Positions 34,938-45,288 of a stretch of 64,000 bases of DNA are shown here, in pieces (the first letter of the stretch is position 1; each line of letters starts with the position of its first letter). Source of the DNA: Phycisphaeraceae bacterium (GTDB lineage: Bacteria; Planctomycetota; Phycisphaerae; Phycisphaerales; UBA1924). The translations under genes and the position numbers were made by a program. Under the pieces are notes generated by a model. That model had not been told where the DNA came from. It ran no database searches and worked only from the letters and a program-made list of their open reading frames with translations. The DNA is taken from NCBI GenBank assembly GCA_019636655.1, contig JAHBXB010000002.1, forward strand, positions 570,537 to 634,536, written 5' to 3'.

Positions 34938-36047
34938 ATGGAGAAGGTGGATTCCGGACATCATCGACTTTGGCGGCATGCGCTAGCGGCAATCGGATTG
35001 TCGATTGCGATCTGTCCCTCGGTATTGGGGTCGCCCACCTGCCCACCCGACTACGACAACAACGGGTTAGTTGAACCGGCTGATATTGCCGCATTCATTC
35101 AAGCTTGGACAAATAGCTTGAACCAAGGCACTCTTGAAGCAGACTATGACCACAACGGCGTTGTCGAACCAGTTGACATTTCAGTGTTTGTCGCCCAGTG
35201 GAACGCCCTGGTCAACGCCGGGGGTTGTCCGCCTTCGATTACGCTTTCGGTATCACCGACATCCGGATCGATCGGCACCCCGATCACTCTTTCACTCTCG
35301 CCCGCAAATGCTCCCAATGCATTTGACAGCAACTCGACGGCATCATGGACGGGGCGGTATGTTCCTACTGTTGGTTCGCCAACTTCTGTGTTCACGGTCT
35401 CTTTTAGTTCTGCGGACGTGCAAGAAACCAGCGGGTCTCAGGCGGTTATTCTGCTCGGATCTGGCACCTGCTCTCTGCCGACAGGAATTGAGAACCTAGG
35501 GCCTGGTATTTTCGATGGAGTGATCACCGCAAACCTGACTGGCGGCGCAACACCGGCAAGCGCCGTAACAATATCATGCGAGACAGATGCCGCCACTTGG
35601 GAATCTGTCCACTATCCCGATGGACCCGGCGGACTCGGCTCCCCCACTATTGGCGGTGCATTGACGAGCCCTCCGATCATGCGACTTGGCGTCACCCATC
35701 CAGATCCGCAGCATCCAGCTGCGGCCACTCTCATGGGCTCAAACGCATTTCACCTGGCGGCAGTGCTCAGGATATCTGAAAACGCTGCGAGCGCAACTTC
35801 GGCACCCTCCACAGTATCAGTTGACTTGGTGACATACGATTCTTCGGGTGCCGAGACAGATCGATATCGTGGATTAGTTTTGAATAAGATACTTTCTGAT
35901 GGCGACCCCTCGCACATCACTTATTCAAACGATCTTCTAAAACCGATCATCATTGTTGATACCGCCATCGATCGGTCGGCATATCCAAATTTCGTACTAT
36001 TGCGCGGCACGTCTGGCGGCAGCGCCGTAGTAGTTCCCGGAACATAA
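34938..36047 (+). CDS. Exported protein with N-terminal dockerin-like module (island)
   Basis: A 369-residue exported protein: signal sequence (HALAAIGLSIAICPSVLGSP), then immediately two dockerin-like loops (DYDNNGLVEPADIAAFIQAW and DYDHNGVVEPVDISVFVAQW) and INAGGCP. In the chromosomal relatives of this window the module is C-terminal. The remaining 285 residues are beta-rich (ITLSVSPTSGSIGTPITLSL...) without a recognised enzyme family. ATG 34938 has GGAG 7 nt upstream; the upstream in-frame start is rejected. First gene of a closely spaced three-gene set (16 bp to the next). Confidence 0.7.
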   Translation: MEKVDSGHHRLWRHALAAIGLSIAICPSVLGSPTCPPDYDNNGLVEPADIAAFIQAWTNSLNQGTLEADYDHNGVVEPVDISVFVAQWNALVNAGGCPPSITLSVSPTSGSIGTPITLSLSPANAPNAFDSNSTASWTGRYVPTVGSPTSVFTVSFSSADVQETSGSQAVILLGSGTCSLPTGIENLGPGIFDGVITANLTGGATPASAVTISCETDAATWESVHYPDGPGGLGSPTIGGALTSPPIMRLGVTHPDPQHPAAATLMGSNAFHLAAVLRISENAASATSAPSTVSVDLVTYDSSGAETDRYRGLVLNKILSDGDPSHITYSNDLLKPIIIVDTAIDRSAYPNFVLLRGTSGGSAVVVPGT

Positions 36048-36062
36048 TGAGGAGCCCTAGCG

Positions 36063-36929
36063 ATGGTTTGGCATAGGCGACACTGTTTATTCGTGCTAAG
36101 CAGCATATTATGTGCCCTTGCCGGCTTTGGCTGTTCGAGCGGGCGAAGTCCTATCAATGCAGGAACGGGACAGGTTTCTTTATACGCATGGGTTGTGCTT
36201 GCCCAAAATGAGGTGATGGGGAATGTGTCAAACCGTGGTTGTAGGCTTACAGTGGACGAAGTAATTGCGACGATGCGTCACCTTCAAGCCAACTCCTCCA
36301 TCTACGGATTAAATACTCAGTTTGTTTGGACGCCAAACGAGCTCGCGACGGTCCACGATATAGAAATCCCTGCTGGAGGCCCAACCCAACGAACACAGTC
36401 ATCGGCGTATTGGTACGAGCCCACAAATGGCTATATTATGTGGGAAAATCACTACTGGGATGATAATTGTATAAATGTATATTTTGTCGGCAACGTGCAG
36501 CCAGGTGGGAGCGCATTACCTCCAACACCTCCGCCCGACCCACGGGATATACTTGCTGCCACATATGACCCAGGGGCACCGAATGCGTCGTTTGTGCAAT
36601 CTCCGGCATACATCCGAATCAATGATGCTGGCTTTGATTTGGCTTCCGGGTTCTTCATCAATCCGAGCACTTTCCTTTCGCTCAATGTAATCGAGCACGA
36701 AATGACTCACTATTTGGGTCGATTTGCAGGTTCATATCCGGCAACGGGAAGTTTTTATGATGGTACCGAACACGATATCGCTACGCCGCTTCCTCGAAAT
36801 AATATTCTACGGGCCGGCGGAGCTCCGCCGGCCGCTCCATTGACAATTCCGGGCTCTGTCACGTTGGCGGATTCGGAAAAAAAGCAGATTTGGGACAGAA
36901 TAATTGCAGGCAGGTGGAATCTCCCGTGA
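36063..36929 (+). CDS. Metalloprotease-like lipoprotein (island)
   Basis: A 288-residue lipoprotein: hydrophobic CLFVLSSILCALAGFGCSS with the acylated Cys at residue 24. The C-terminal domain has a zinc-protease motif HEMTHYLGRFAG (HEMTH at 212-216), followed by YDGTEHDIATPL. HExxHxxG is as in metzincins, but the residue where the third ligand would fall is Ala, so the third ligand may be in TEHD or absent. The N-terminal half is unrecognised. It lies 15 bp after the dockerin protein stop and 27 bp before the next gene. Low GC compared with the chromosome. Confidence 0.65.
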   Translation: MVWHRRHCLFVLSSILCALAGFGCSSGRSPINAGTGQVSLYAWVVLAQNEVMGNVSNRGCRLTVDEVIATMRHLQANSSIYGLNTQFVWTPNELATVHDIEIPAGGPTQRTQSSAYWYEPTNGYIMWENHYWDDNCINVYFVGNVQPGGSALPPTPPPDPRDILAATYDPGAPNASFVQSPAYIRINDAGFDLASGFFINPSTFLSLNVIEHEMTHYLGRFAGSYPATGSFYDGTEHDIATPLPRNNILRAGGAPPAAPLTIPGSVTLADSEKKQIWDRIIAGRWNLP

Positions 36930-36956
36930 TATCCCATCAAAACACCCGAGGTCTAT

Positions 36957-38114
36957 ATGATTAGGACGCTTGCTATTACGATGTATTTCCTTTGTCTCTG
37001 TGCCCTTTCAGGCGAACCAGATTACGCATTGACTAGGTTGGAAAACTACAAGCCAACCGAAGGATCGTTGGTGCTCAAGGATATTCTGCATTCGGTCAAT
37101 CAGACCATGCCAACTGGTGATTATCAGAGTTGGCAACGTCTTCGTACGATTATCGGAGACGAATCGCTTGTGCCTCAAGTTCGAATGGGCGCACTAGATA
37201 TCGTCTTGCAGAAGGCCGACCAGCGGATTGCTAGCGAAGTGCTTGTAGACGGCTGCAGATGGTCTGAGCTTGTGGCATTAGGCCAGGGATCGAACTCTAC
37301 GCTCGTGTTGCTGGTCGATCGGCTGTTGGAACATCTTGCGACCTCTCCGTGGAGAGAATGGTCGGGATCGTCTGTCGCAGGAATGACCCTTATCCAGAAC
37401 GGGGCGATTGGCAAAGGACTCGGCTTAGAGTCCCACGGCAAAGCAATGCTCGCTCTATCGAACTCTACTGCGGCCATTGCTGACCGGCAGCAAATAGCAT
37501 TACGAATCATAGCGGCCACAATGGGACACACTGAGACAAGTCCAGTATTGATTGCCTTGCTCGACGAGTCGTGCTTCCCTGCATTGCGCGAAATGGTGCA
37601 TCGCAGCGCCGACCCCTTGACATTTCAATACCACGCTACTGCGTATCTAGCCTACCTCGGTGACGAAGGGGTGTTGCCAACTCTACGAGAACGGGAGCGG
37701 TCGTTTCGATTATTCACCAATCGAACTCCTGGCTATGAAGACATAGGCCCTCGAATGGCGAACTTGATCGGCATGTGGATCGAAGAGATTGAAATGCAGC
37801 ATCCTCCGACCGCGCTGCTGGACTTTATAGCATCAAATAGACGACTCGAAATAAACGAATCCCATTGGCGAGAATGGGCCGTAAGACGAGCTGTGGAGAT
37901 TGGGCTTGACAAGCGCGGTATCCGTGAGGCGATATTGAAGTTCGCTAGTCGAGTGCAGCCAACGGTTGTTCGCCATAAGAAGACTGGGGATAGCCGAGTT
38001 TTTTACTATCAGCTTGTTCCGGTCAAGCGAGTTGGATTATCACTGAATATTCTATCGCCCGAGGACTTGCCTCAAGTGCATGTGCCAGTTGATGCCAATC
38101 TCGAACAGCACTAA
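36957..38114 (+). CDS. Exported helical-repeat protein, unknown (island)
   Basis: A 385-residue protein with a short signal sequence (TLAITMYFLCLCALSG). The mature part is nearly all alpha-helical in a HEAT-like repeated pattern (RIASEVLVDGC, LVDRLLEHLATSP, IALRIIAATMGHTE, VLIALLDESCFPALREMVH, TALLDFIASNRRLE). No enzyme motif is seen. As the third gene of the exported-protein set, it may act with the metalloprotease-like lipoprotein. Function unknown. Confidence 0.6.
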   Translation: MIRTLAITMYFLCLCALSGEPDYALTRLENYKPTEGSLVLKDILHSVNQTMPTGDYQSWQRLRTIIGDESLVPQVRMGALDIVLQKADQRIASEVLVDGCRWSELVALGQGSNSTLVLLVDRLLEHLATSPWREWSGSSVAGMTLIQNGAIGKGLGLESHGKAMLALSNSTAAIADRQQIALRIIAATMGHTETSPVLIALLDESCFPALREMVHRSADPLTFQYHATAYLAYLGDEGVLPTLRERERSFRLFTNRTPGYEDIGPRMANLIGMWIEEIEMQHPPTALLDFIASNRRLEINESHWREWAVRRAVEIGLDKRGIREAILKFASRVQPTVVRHKKTGDSRVFYYQLVPVKRVGLSLNILSPEDLPQVHVPVDANLEQH

Positions 38115-38149
38115 GGGTGTCCTCTTTCGGTGATCGAAAGACACAAGGA

Positions 38150-38449
38150 ATGGCAAACGAGCACTCGTGGTTTGAGATCGTTGGCGCATGGGCAGGGCTG
38201 CTCGGGGGAGTGATAGGGGCACTCTCTCTTGTTGTCTCTTGGCCGTACCGCCAAGTCCACGGATGCAAAGCATGCGGAGGAGCGGGAGGCGAAGAAGCCG
38301 AGGCCATGCGCCTTGGAGGCGGGTCGCTTGTCATCCGAGTTGTCAATACAGGCTCAGTGCCGATTCAGCTTCGACTCCTGGAACTTGTATACAGCACTTC
38401 AAGGGCATTCGGAGATGCCCATAAGTCATTGATCTTAAAAGATTTATAG
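38150..38449 (+). CDS. Short one-TM protein ending at the right repeat (island)
   Basis: A predicted 99-residue protein with one hydrophobic segment (IVGAWAGLLGGVIGALSLVV) and a CKACGGAGG motif. Its TAG stop uses the first base of the right 45-bp repeat, so the gene may have been cut short when the island formed. The start is uncertain (ATG 38150 or 38117). Low confidence as a functional gene. Confidence 0.4.
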   Translation: MANEHSWFEIVGAWAGLLGGVIGALSLVVSWPYRQVHGCKACGGAGGEEAEAMRLGGGSLVIRVVNTGSVPIQLRLLELVYSTSRAFGDAHKSLILKDL

Positions 38450-38493
38450 CCGCCGGTGGGGTGGCAGAGTGGTCGAATGCGCCGGTCTTGAAA
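38449..38493 (+). repeat. Right copy of the 45-bp island-flanking direct repeat (attR-like)
   Basis: 45 bp identical to 33872-33916, here continuing into the intact tRNA-Ser. The repeat ends within the anticodon loop. Confidence 0.85.
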
Positions 38494-38541
38494 ACCGGTA
38501 GAGGCGTCAGTCTCTCGGGGGTTCGAATCCCCCCCCCACCG
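38455..38541 (+). tRNA. tRNA-Ser (anticodon TGA)
   Basis: An 87-nt class II tRNA: acceptor GGTGGGG/CCCCACC with discriminator G, D-arm, anticodon stem CCGGT/ACCGG with loop CTTGAAA (anticodon TGA, reads UCA/UCG), a long variable arm and T-arm GGGGG-TTCGAAT-CCCCC. CCA is not encoded. It is the intact copy at the right border of the island. Confidence 0.95.
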
Positions 38542-38691
38542 CTTGACCGCGGATGCACCGCAACCTTCTGCATGCATCTGGGACCATCGAGCGTTCTTCG
38601 CGAGAGCATTGGTTGTTCTCATCGACGGGGGTGGTGTCGGAGGCGCCTGCCGGCGCGATTGGCGCTCAATCGTCATTCGCTCGCGGGTCGC

Positions 38692-40971
<2,280 letters not shown>

Positions 40972-41442
40972 TCAGTCTTGCTTCGAACCGCGATTCTTCC
41001 GGGGTGTCGCCCCCGTCGAACCCCCACGCCTCGCGATGCACGCGGGGCACGTTCCCCAGTAGATCACTTCTGCTTCGTCAACCTGGAAGCCCAGCGCGCG
41101 CGCCGGCGTCAGGCACGGCGCGTCGCCGACGGCGCAGTCGACGTCCACCGTCGTCCCGCAGCCGCGGCAGATCATGTGGTGGTGGTTGTCGCCGATGCGG
41201 TCCTCGTACCTCGCCGGGGATCCAGCGGGCTGGATGCGACGGAGAATCCCCTTCTCGGCCAGAACGCCGAGCGCGTCGTAGACCGCCTGCCGGGAAATCA
41301 CGCCGATCTCGGCTCGCACGTCCTGCGCGACCTCGTCCGCCGTGGAGTGCGGCCGACGCGCGACAGCGCGCAGCACCGCGAGCCGCTGCACCGTCACGTG
41401 CACGCCGTGCTCACGCAGGATGTCCTCGGGCTCCTCCGGCAC
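40972..41442 (-). CDS. Fur/PerR-family regulator upstream of katG
   Basis: A 156-residue Fur-family repressor. The winged helix is at residues 12-75 ([40 protein letters not shown]); the metal-binding hinge has [21 protein letters not shown] later CPAC ([14 protein letters not shown]) forms the second Cys pair of the structural zinc site. Given its place directly before katG it is probably a peroxide or iron sensor controlling the pair. The start is GTG 41442, set by a TTGACA-18-TAGGCT promoter ending 5 nt upstream. An in-frame ATG at 41712 exists but would overlap the neighbouring gene. Confidence 0.85.
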   Translation of the reverse strand: MPEEPEDILREHGVHVTVQRLAVLRAVARRPHSTADEVAQDVRAEIGVISRQAVYDALGVLAEKGILRRIQPAGSPARYEDRIGDNHHHMICRGCGTTVDVDCAVGDAPCLTPARALGFQVDEAEVIYWGTCPACIARRGGSTGATPRKNRGSKQD

Positions 41443-41447
41443 GCGAG

Positions 41448-41477
41448 AGCCTATGAGCCAGTTGTGGACCTTGTCAA
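41448..41477 (-). promoter_or_regulatory. Promoter TTGACA-18-TAGGCT of fur-katG
   Basis: On the minus strand TTGACA (41472-41477) and TAGGCT (41448-41453) are 18 bp apart and TAGGCT ends 5 nt before GTG 41442, implying a leaderless fur transcript. The promoter lies inside the 3' end of the upstream gene. Confidence 0.55.
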
Positions 41478-42224
41478 GATTTTGATTGAGTCCAATGTCC
41501 TGGGTTGCCGCGGGGTTCGGCGCGAGGGTGTCAGGGGGCGCGCGGATGAATGGGGGGCGCGGGGCGGGGCGGAGACGGAGAACGCGCGAGCGAGAATGTC
41601 GGCCGTATCGCGGCTCGCGTGCATCGGTGTGTGGGAGATCGATGGCGCGGGGGCGGTTGGCGGTGGGGCTTCGATGTGGGAGGGGGTGGCCGCGGAAGGA
41701 GAGGGGGAGCACGGGGAGCCGTCGAGGAGGCGCGATGCCGGGGCGGGAGCGGGCTGCGGGGGCGTTGTGGATTGGCGCTGGGGAGGAGGAGCGGAAGGCG
41801 GGGGAGAGGCTGGCCGCGTGTCGGTGGCGCGGCGCGGGCCGGGGGTGAAGTTGGCGAGGCGAAGCAGGAGTGCTGCGGCGCGGCGGGCGGTCTCGCGGGA
41901 GCGGCGGCGGAGTTCTAACCCGCGCTGGTCGCCGGAGCGGACGGGGAAGTGGGCTTCGTCGGCGTTGTGCTCGTCGATGGAGCGGCCGAGGGCGATGGTG
42001 GCCGCGGGGAGGAAGTTGAAGGCGACGATGCGGGTGCGGCGGGCGATGGTGGACTCGATGTGATCGAGTCGCTCGGCGATCTCGGGCTCGGCGAACCAGA
42101 GGACGAGGGCTTCGACGGTGGTGTGGTGGAGGTCGGCGACGTCGCGGAGGGTGAGGGTGGGATCGGTGACGGAGTCGAGGATCTTGGCCGCGAGGTCGGG
42201 GGAGGGGTTGAAGGAGGGGAGCAT
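41451..42224 (-). CDS. HTH-like N-terminal protein with Pro-rich tail
   Basis: A 257-residue protein. Residues 1-90 are helical, with [20 protein letters not shown] looking like a helix-turn-helix and [20 protein letters not shown] after it. The second half is Pro/Ser/Arg-rich and probably disordered. Similar N-terminal domains occur in Phycisphaerae without known function; a regulatory role is inferred. The start is ATG 42224, supported by a near-consensus promoter ending 9 nt upstream. The 3' end overlaps the promoter of the downstream fur-like gene. Confidence 0.7.
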   Translation of the reverse strand: MLPSFNPSPDLAAKILDSVTDPTLTLRDVADLHHTTVEALVLWFAEPEIAERLDHIESTIARRTRIVAFNFLPAATIALGRSIDEHNADEAHFPVRSGDQRGLELRRRSRETARRAAALLLRLANFTPGPRRATDTRPASPPPSAPPPQRQSTTPPQPAPAPASRLLDGSPCSPSPSAATPSHIEAPPPTAPAPSISHTPMHASRDTADILARAFSVSAPPRAPHSSARPLTPSRRTPRQPRTLDSIKILTRSTTGS

Positions 42225-42233
42225 GACCCGGGC

Positions 42234-42261
42234 ATAATACGGGTTTTTAACGGTGTGTCAA
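42234..42261 (-). promoter_or_regulatory. Near-consensus promoter TTGACA-16-TATTAT
   Basis: TTGACA (42256-42261) and TATTAT (42234-42239) on the minus strand, 16 bp apart. The -10 ends 9 nt before ATG 42224, so the transcript is leaderless or nearly so. It is the best sigma-70-type promoter seen in the window. Confidence 0.8.
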
Positions 42262-42421
42262 TAGGGTTTTGATAGGAATGTGGAAAATGCAGCAAGTGGT
42301 GGGTGGGGCTTGGGTTGCGCTCAATGCAAGGAGGTGGTGTGGTTGCCATGAGGAGAACTGCTGCCGCCTGGTACCCCAAAACCCGAATGCGACCCCTACG
42401 CCCGGGCCGACACCTTCCGCA

Positions 42422-43636
42422 TCACGCGGTACCGTGCCCGACCTTCGCAGGCTTGGCTCGTCGCCAGCGTGACGCAAATCGCCGATTCGAATCACGCGCA
42501 AAATCTTCGGAGAGCACAGCCATGCTCAGGTCGTCGTAGCCGAAGAACGAGCCCGCTGACCAGTTGTGACTGCCGATAATTGTCTGCTCCTGGTCGATCA
42601 CGATCATCTTGCTGTGGAGGAGGCGGTTCTCGCGATCCGTGCGCACCGACACGCCATGCCGAAGCAGATACTGCACTGCCGCCGCGTTGATGACCTGCGA
42701 TCGATACGGATCACCGCGGCGATCGCGATCAACCAGTACCCGGATGCGGACACCACGATTGTGTGCGGCGATCAGAGCATCAAGAAGCGCTCGAGTGGGA
42801 TGGTTCTGCTTCGGCCAAGCTATATGGAACATCAGAACGTCGACGGAGCGCTGGGCCGCTCGAATCTCGTCCCGCGTGTAGTAGTAGTACTGGCGCCCCG
42901 GAAGCACCATCGATTCTGAGGCCATCCGGGCACGCGGGCGTTCGACCTGGGTGAAGGGCCGGGGCAGGTGGTGCTTGAGATGCGGGTGTCGATGCGAAGC
43001 GACGACATGTGCGACTCGCTGCAGAGCGGCGAGCAAGCGACTTCGGGAGTCCTGAGCCGGCTCTTGGGCTATCAATGCCTCAAGGTCGCGACGCCAGTCA
43101 CCGCTGGCACGGACGTGCGGAGTCGGCTCGCGGCGGAAATTCAGGAACTTCCTGAGGCGACTGGCACGGGCCTGTCCGACGAGAGAAACGCGACGCGCCA
43201 GATCGGAAGCGTCGCGAAACGGCCCGTTCTCGTCACGCTCTGCGATGGTGGCCTGGACTCGACGCGGCGTCATATCCGGCAGCGCCCCGAGCGCCTCTCC
43301 ATCGGCAAAGTTGATTTCGAGGCGCGTCACGGCCTCGATGACCAATCGGCTTCGTTTCTGATGGAACTGGTACCCCGGCGCGGGCGAAGCCGTCCCGCCG
43401 AGGGTATGGGAGAAAGCCTCGGCGAGCAGGCGCTGCGCGTGCATACGTGCCTGGCGTTTAGATGGCAGTGCCGCGGCGAAGGGCCAACCGCCCGTCGCGC
43501 GCAGTATCCCACCGACAATCGACCGGACCTCCTCGACGCGGAGCGTGCCTGCCAGCCCGGCGACCTCCGCGATGGCCTCCGTCAGCGAGCCATCCACAAG
43601 TTGCGGCCATTCAATCTGGTAACTACTCATTGCCAC
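42422..43636 (-). CDS. PLD-family protein with helix-hairpin-helix region
   Basis: A 404-residue protein. Residues 105-165 contain a HhH-like DNA-binding element (LEINFADGEALGALPDMTPR ... SLVGQARASRLRKFLNF). The C-terminal phospholipase-D fold has one HKD-type motif: HSKMIVID at 341-348 followed by GSHNWSAGSFF. A single HKD motif means the enzyme would need a dimer or its operon partner. Similar proteins are DNA nucleases or lipases; the HhH points to nucleic acid. Last gene of a four-gene overlapping operon (14-bp overlap with the preceding gene). Confidence 0.8.
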   Translation of the reverse strand: MAMSSYQIEWPQLVDGSLTEAIAEVAGLAGTLRVEEVRSIVGGILRATGGWPFAAALPSKRQARMHAQRLLAEAFSHTLGGTASPAPGYQFHQKRSRLVIEAVTRLEINFADGEALGALPDMTPRRVQATIAERDENGPFRDASDLARRVSLVGQARASRLRKFLNFRREPTPHVRASGDWRRDLEALIAQEPAQDSRSRLLAALQRVAHVVASHRHPHLKHHLPRPFTQVERPRARMASESMVLPGRQYYYYTRDEIRAAQRSVDVLMFHIAWPKQNHPTRALLDALIAAHNRGVRIRVLVDRDRRGDPYRSQVINAAAVQYLLRHGVSVRTDRENRLLHSKMIVIDQEQTIIGSHNWSAGSFFGYDDLSMAVLSEDFARDSNRRFASRWRRAKPAKVGHGTA

Positions 43637-44156
43637 TTTCCCCGCGGTGCTCTGGCCTGAGCCATTGTGCTGAAAAGAGGCTGCAGAGGTACGCGGTCAA
43701 CGACGCCGACTGGAACCATGCGCTGTCCTGCGTGCTGCTCAGGAAGGCCGATGGCGACCAGTTGTGCGATCCGAGAAGCGCCTCATCATCGGCGATCACG
43801 AACTTGCAGTGACTGCCTCGCCGCGCGCGAGCGCCGATCCACTTCGTGGGAATGCCCATCTGGCGGCTCACGGCCACGGAGGCCGCGACCGATTCGGCGA
43901 TGAGCAGGTTGTCGCGGCTGCCGCCCACAATCAGCCGCACATCCGCGCCGCGCCACTGCGCTGCCGCGAGCTCATTGAGGATTCCCAGCACCGCGTGTCT
44001 CGCGTCCGCCGTCACATCGAGATCGACCATGAACAACGAGGCCCAGACACGCTCGCGGGCGCGCTGAATCATCCCGGCGAGCACTCGGGCATAACGGCGA
44101 TCCGAGACAAGGGCAACACGGGAATCTTCAACCGCCAGTCTACTCGTCTCGGCCAT
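43623..44156 (-). CDS. Second PLD-family protein, HCK active-site variant
   Basis: A 177-residue protein made of little more than one PLD half: VWASLFMVDLDVTADARHAV, VRLIVGG and the HxK motif HCKFVIADDEALLGSHNWS (H116, K118). The same GSHNWS block ends the motif in its partner. Each protein has one HKD half, so an active heterodimer is plausible (inference). It overlaps the upstream gene by 17 bp and the downstream PLD gene by 14 bp. Confidence 0.75.
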   Translation of the reverse strand: MAETSRLAVEDSRVALVSDRRYARVLAGMIQRARERVWASLFMVDLDVTADARHAVLGILNELAAAQWRGADVRLIVGGSRDNLLIAESVAASVAVSRQMGIPTKWIGARARRGSHCKFVIADDEALLGSHNWSPSAFLSSTQDSAWFQSASLTAYLCSLFSAQWLRPEHRGESGNE

Positions 44157-44445
44157 TCAGATGCTCCTGTGCGCGATCCAACTGTCGCAGCAAGAAAGCC
44201 GCGCGTGTGATGGCTCGCTCTCGACGAAGGATGCCATCCGCCTGCTGATGCAGAAACTGAACACTTAGGCGTGTAGCGCGTGAGCCTCCGGGTTTCAGGG
44301 CTGCCAAGGCCCGTGAAGCGACCCATTCCGCAGCGGCCCCGCGGTGCCGTTCGATGATGGCGCTGCGCAGTTGGTCGCGGACGCTGTCATGAATACTCAG
44401 CCAGCGTGCCCGCCGGCCCGAGATCCTCGTAAATCCATGCATCAC
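44140..44445 (-). CDS. Small basic protein of the PLD operon, unknown
   Basis: A 101-residue, Arg-rich, mostly helical protein (RLSVQFLHQQADGILRRERA ...). Family not recognised. It overlaps the upstream HETVH gene by 4 bp (ATGA) and the first PLD gene by 17 bp, so translation is probably coupled. It could be an adaptor or an immunity-type partner; nothing in the sequence decides this. Confidence 0.65.
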   Translation of the reverse strand: MMHGFTRISGRRARWLSIHDSVRDQLRSAIIERHRGAAAEWVASRALAALKPGGSRATRLSVQFLHQQADGILRRERAITRAAFLLRQLDRAQEHLNGRDE

Positions 44446-45053
44446 CAGCCCTCCGGCGCGGCGAACAGGATGTCCACAGACATCTGGCCGCTCTCATCGG
44501 TCGAGTCAATCCACACACCCTGGCCCCAGTCGATGTCGAACTCGAAGTCGTCGGGCTTGGGGGCATCGGGATCGCTAGCCGATTCGGCAGCAGCCGCTCC
44601 TCCTCCAACCCCCCCTCCGCCCCCGCCCCCAACAGGAGAGAATCCGTCGTTGTCCAGCTCTCTCGCAGTATCCCCGACCTCTTTGTGCGCTTCCATCGAA
44701 CGGAGATCGTCTTCGGTGAAGTCGAAGTCATCGTCGTCTTTGAGGCTGTAGCTATAGTCGTCGATTCCATCCTCTTCGTTCATGGCGTGAACCGTCTCGT
44801 GGTTCGTCACGTGAATTGCGGAAGATGGGTCGGGGTCTTCGATCATGGCCGGATCGAGTGTGATCAATCCATCGTCGTAATAGCCCGGAACATCGCCGGT
44901 GTCACCGGTGTCGACATCTACATCGGTGTCGTAGGCGTACGAATCGAGGGTGCTGTTGGCCAGTTGCTCGAGCGCCTCGAGACGTTCGCTGTAGCTCCAC
45001 TCGTCCCATCCATCTCGGATGTCCTGTGAGCTATCAACTTCTCGCGGATCCAT
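44442..45053 (-). CDS. Acidic HETVH (HExxH) protein, first gene of PLD operon
   Basis: A 203-residue, very acidic protein. WDEWSYSERLEALEQLANST ... GYYDDGLITLDPAMI ... HVTNHETVHAMNEED resembles peptidase-like domains found in polymorphic-toxin and cell-surface contexts, where the pattern is WS..ERL..L, GYYD...I.L, then HExxH. HETVH is at residues 85-89. A Gly-rich linker (SPVGGGGGGGVGGGAAAAES) leads to an acidic tail (PKPDDFEFDIDWGQGVWIDS). The start is ATG 45053 with GGAG 7 nt upstream. No signal peptide. Confidence 0.6.
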   Translation of the reverse strand: MDPREVDSSQDIRDGWDEWSYSERLEALEQLANSTLDSYAYDTDVDVDTGDTGDVPGYYDDGLITLDPAMIEDPDPSSAIHVTNHETVHAMNEEDGIDDYSYSLKDDDDFDFTEDDLRSMEAHKEVGDTARELDNDGFSPVGGGGGGGVGGGAAAAESASDPDAPKPDDFEFDIDWGQGVWIDSTDESGQMSVDILFAAPEGW

Positions 45054-45273
45054 GGAGCGTCTCCTCCGAATTCTGCATCGCGCAACGGCGTGCTCATACG
45101 TATTGTAACAACTTGGTAGCCTGATATGCCATACCTGAGTGCCGATTGGCGTGTCAAGGCGTGTTGTCGCCATAATCAACCGATCCCAATGCTTCTAACT
45201 CAAGAAAAGACAACCACCTGCGGCATGATGGATAACCGCACGTGCCAGTCTGCGGGCTGGACACTTCATCCGT
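45054..45273. other. Divergent intergenic region
   Basis: 220 bp between the HETVH operon and the MmcQ-like gene, clearly less GC-rich than its surroundings. On the minus strand TTGACA (45152-45157) followed 17-18 nt later by GTATGG/TATGGC is a candidate promoter for the operon. No RNA or repeat was recognised. Confidence 0.4.
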
Positions 45274-45279
45274 TATTCT
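45274..45279 (+). promoter_or_regulatory. -10 box TATTCT, probable leaderless start
   Basis: TATTCT ends 9 nt before the GTG at 45289. Confidence 0.35.
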
Positions 45280-45288
45280 GATGCGGGC

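Larger units (their letters stand above)
33872..38493. mobile_element. AT-richer island integrated in tRNA-Ser(TGA), no integrase visible
   Basis: About 4.6 kb between the 45-bp repeats. Its base composition differs from the flanks; for example, 36421-36480 contains only 19 G+C in 60 bases. It holds two small genes with an upstream dyad, an exported dockerin protein, a metalloprotease-like lipoprotein, an exported helical-repeat protein and a short ORF. The repeat is the 5' half of the tRNA, with the crossover in the anticodon loop and the intact tRNA at the right end. No recombinase is visible inside. Confidence 0.75.
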
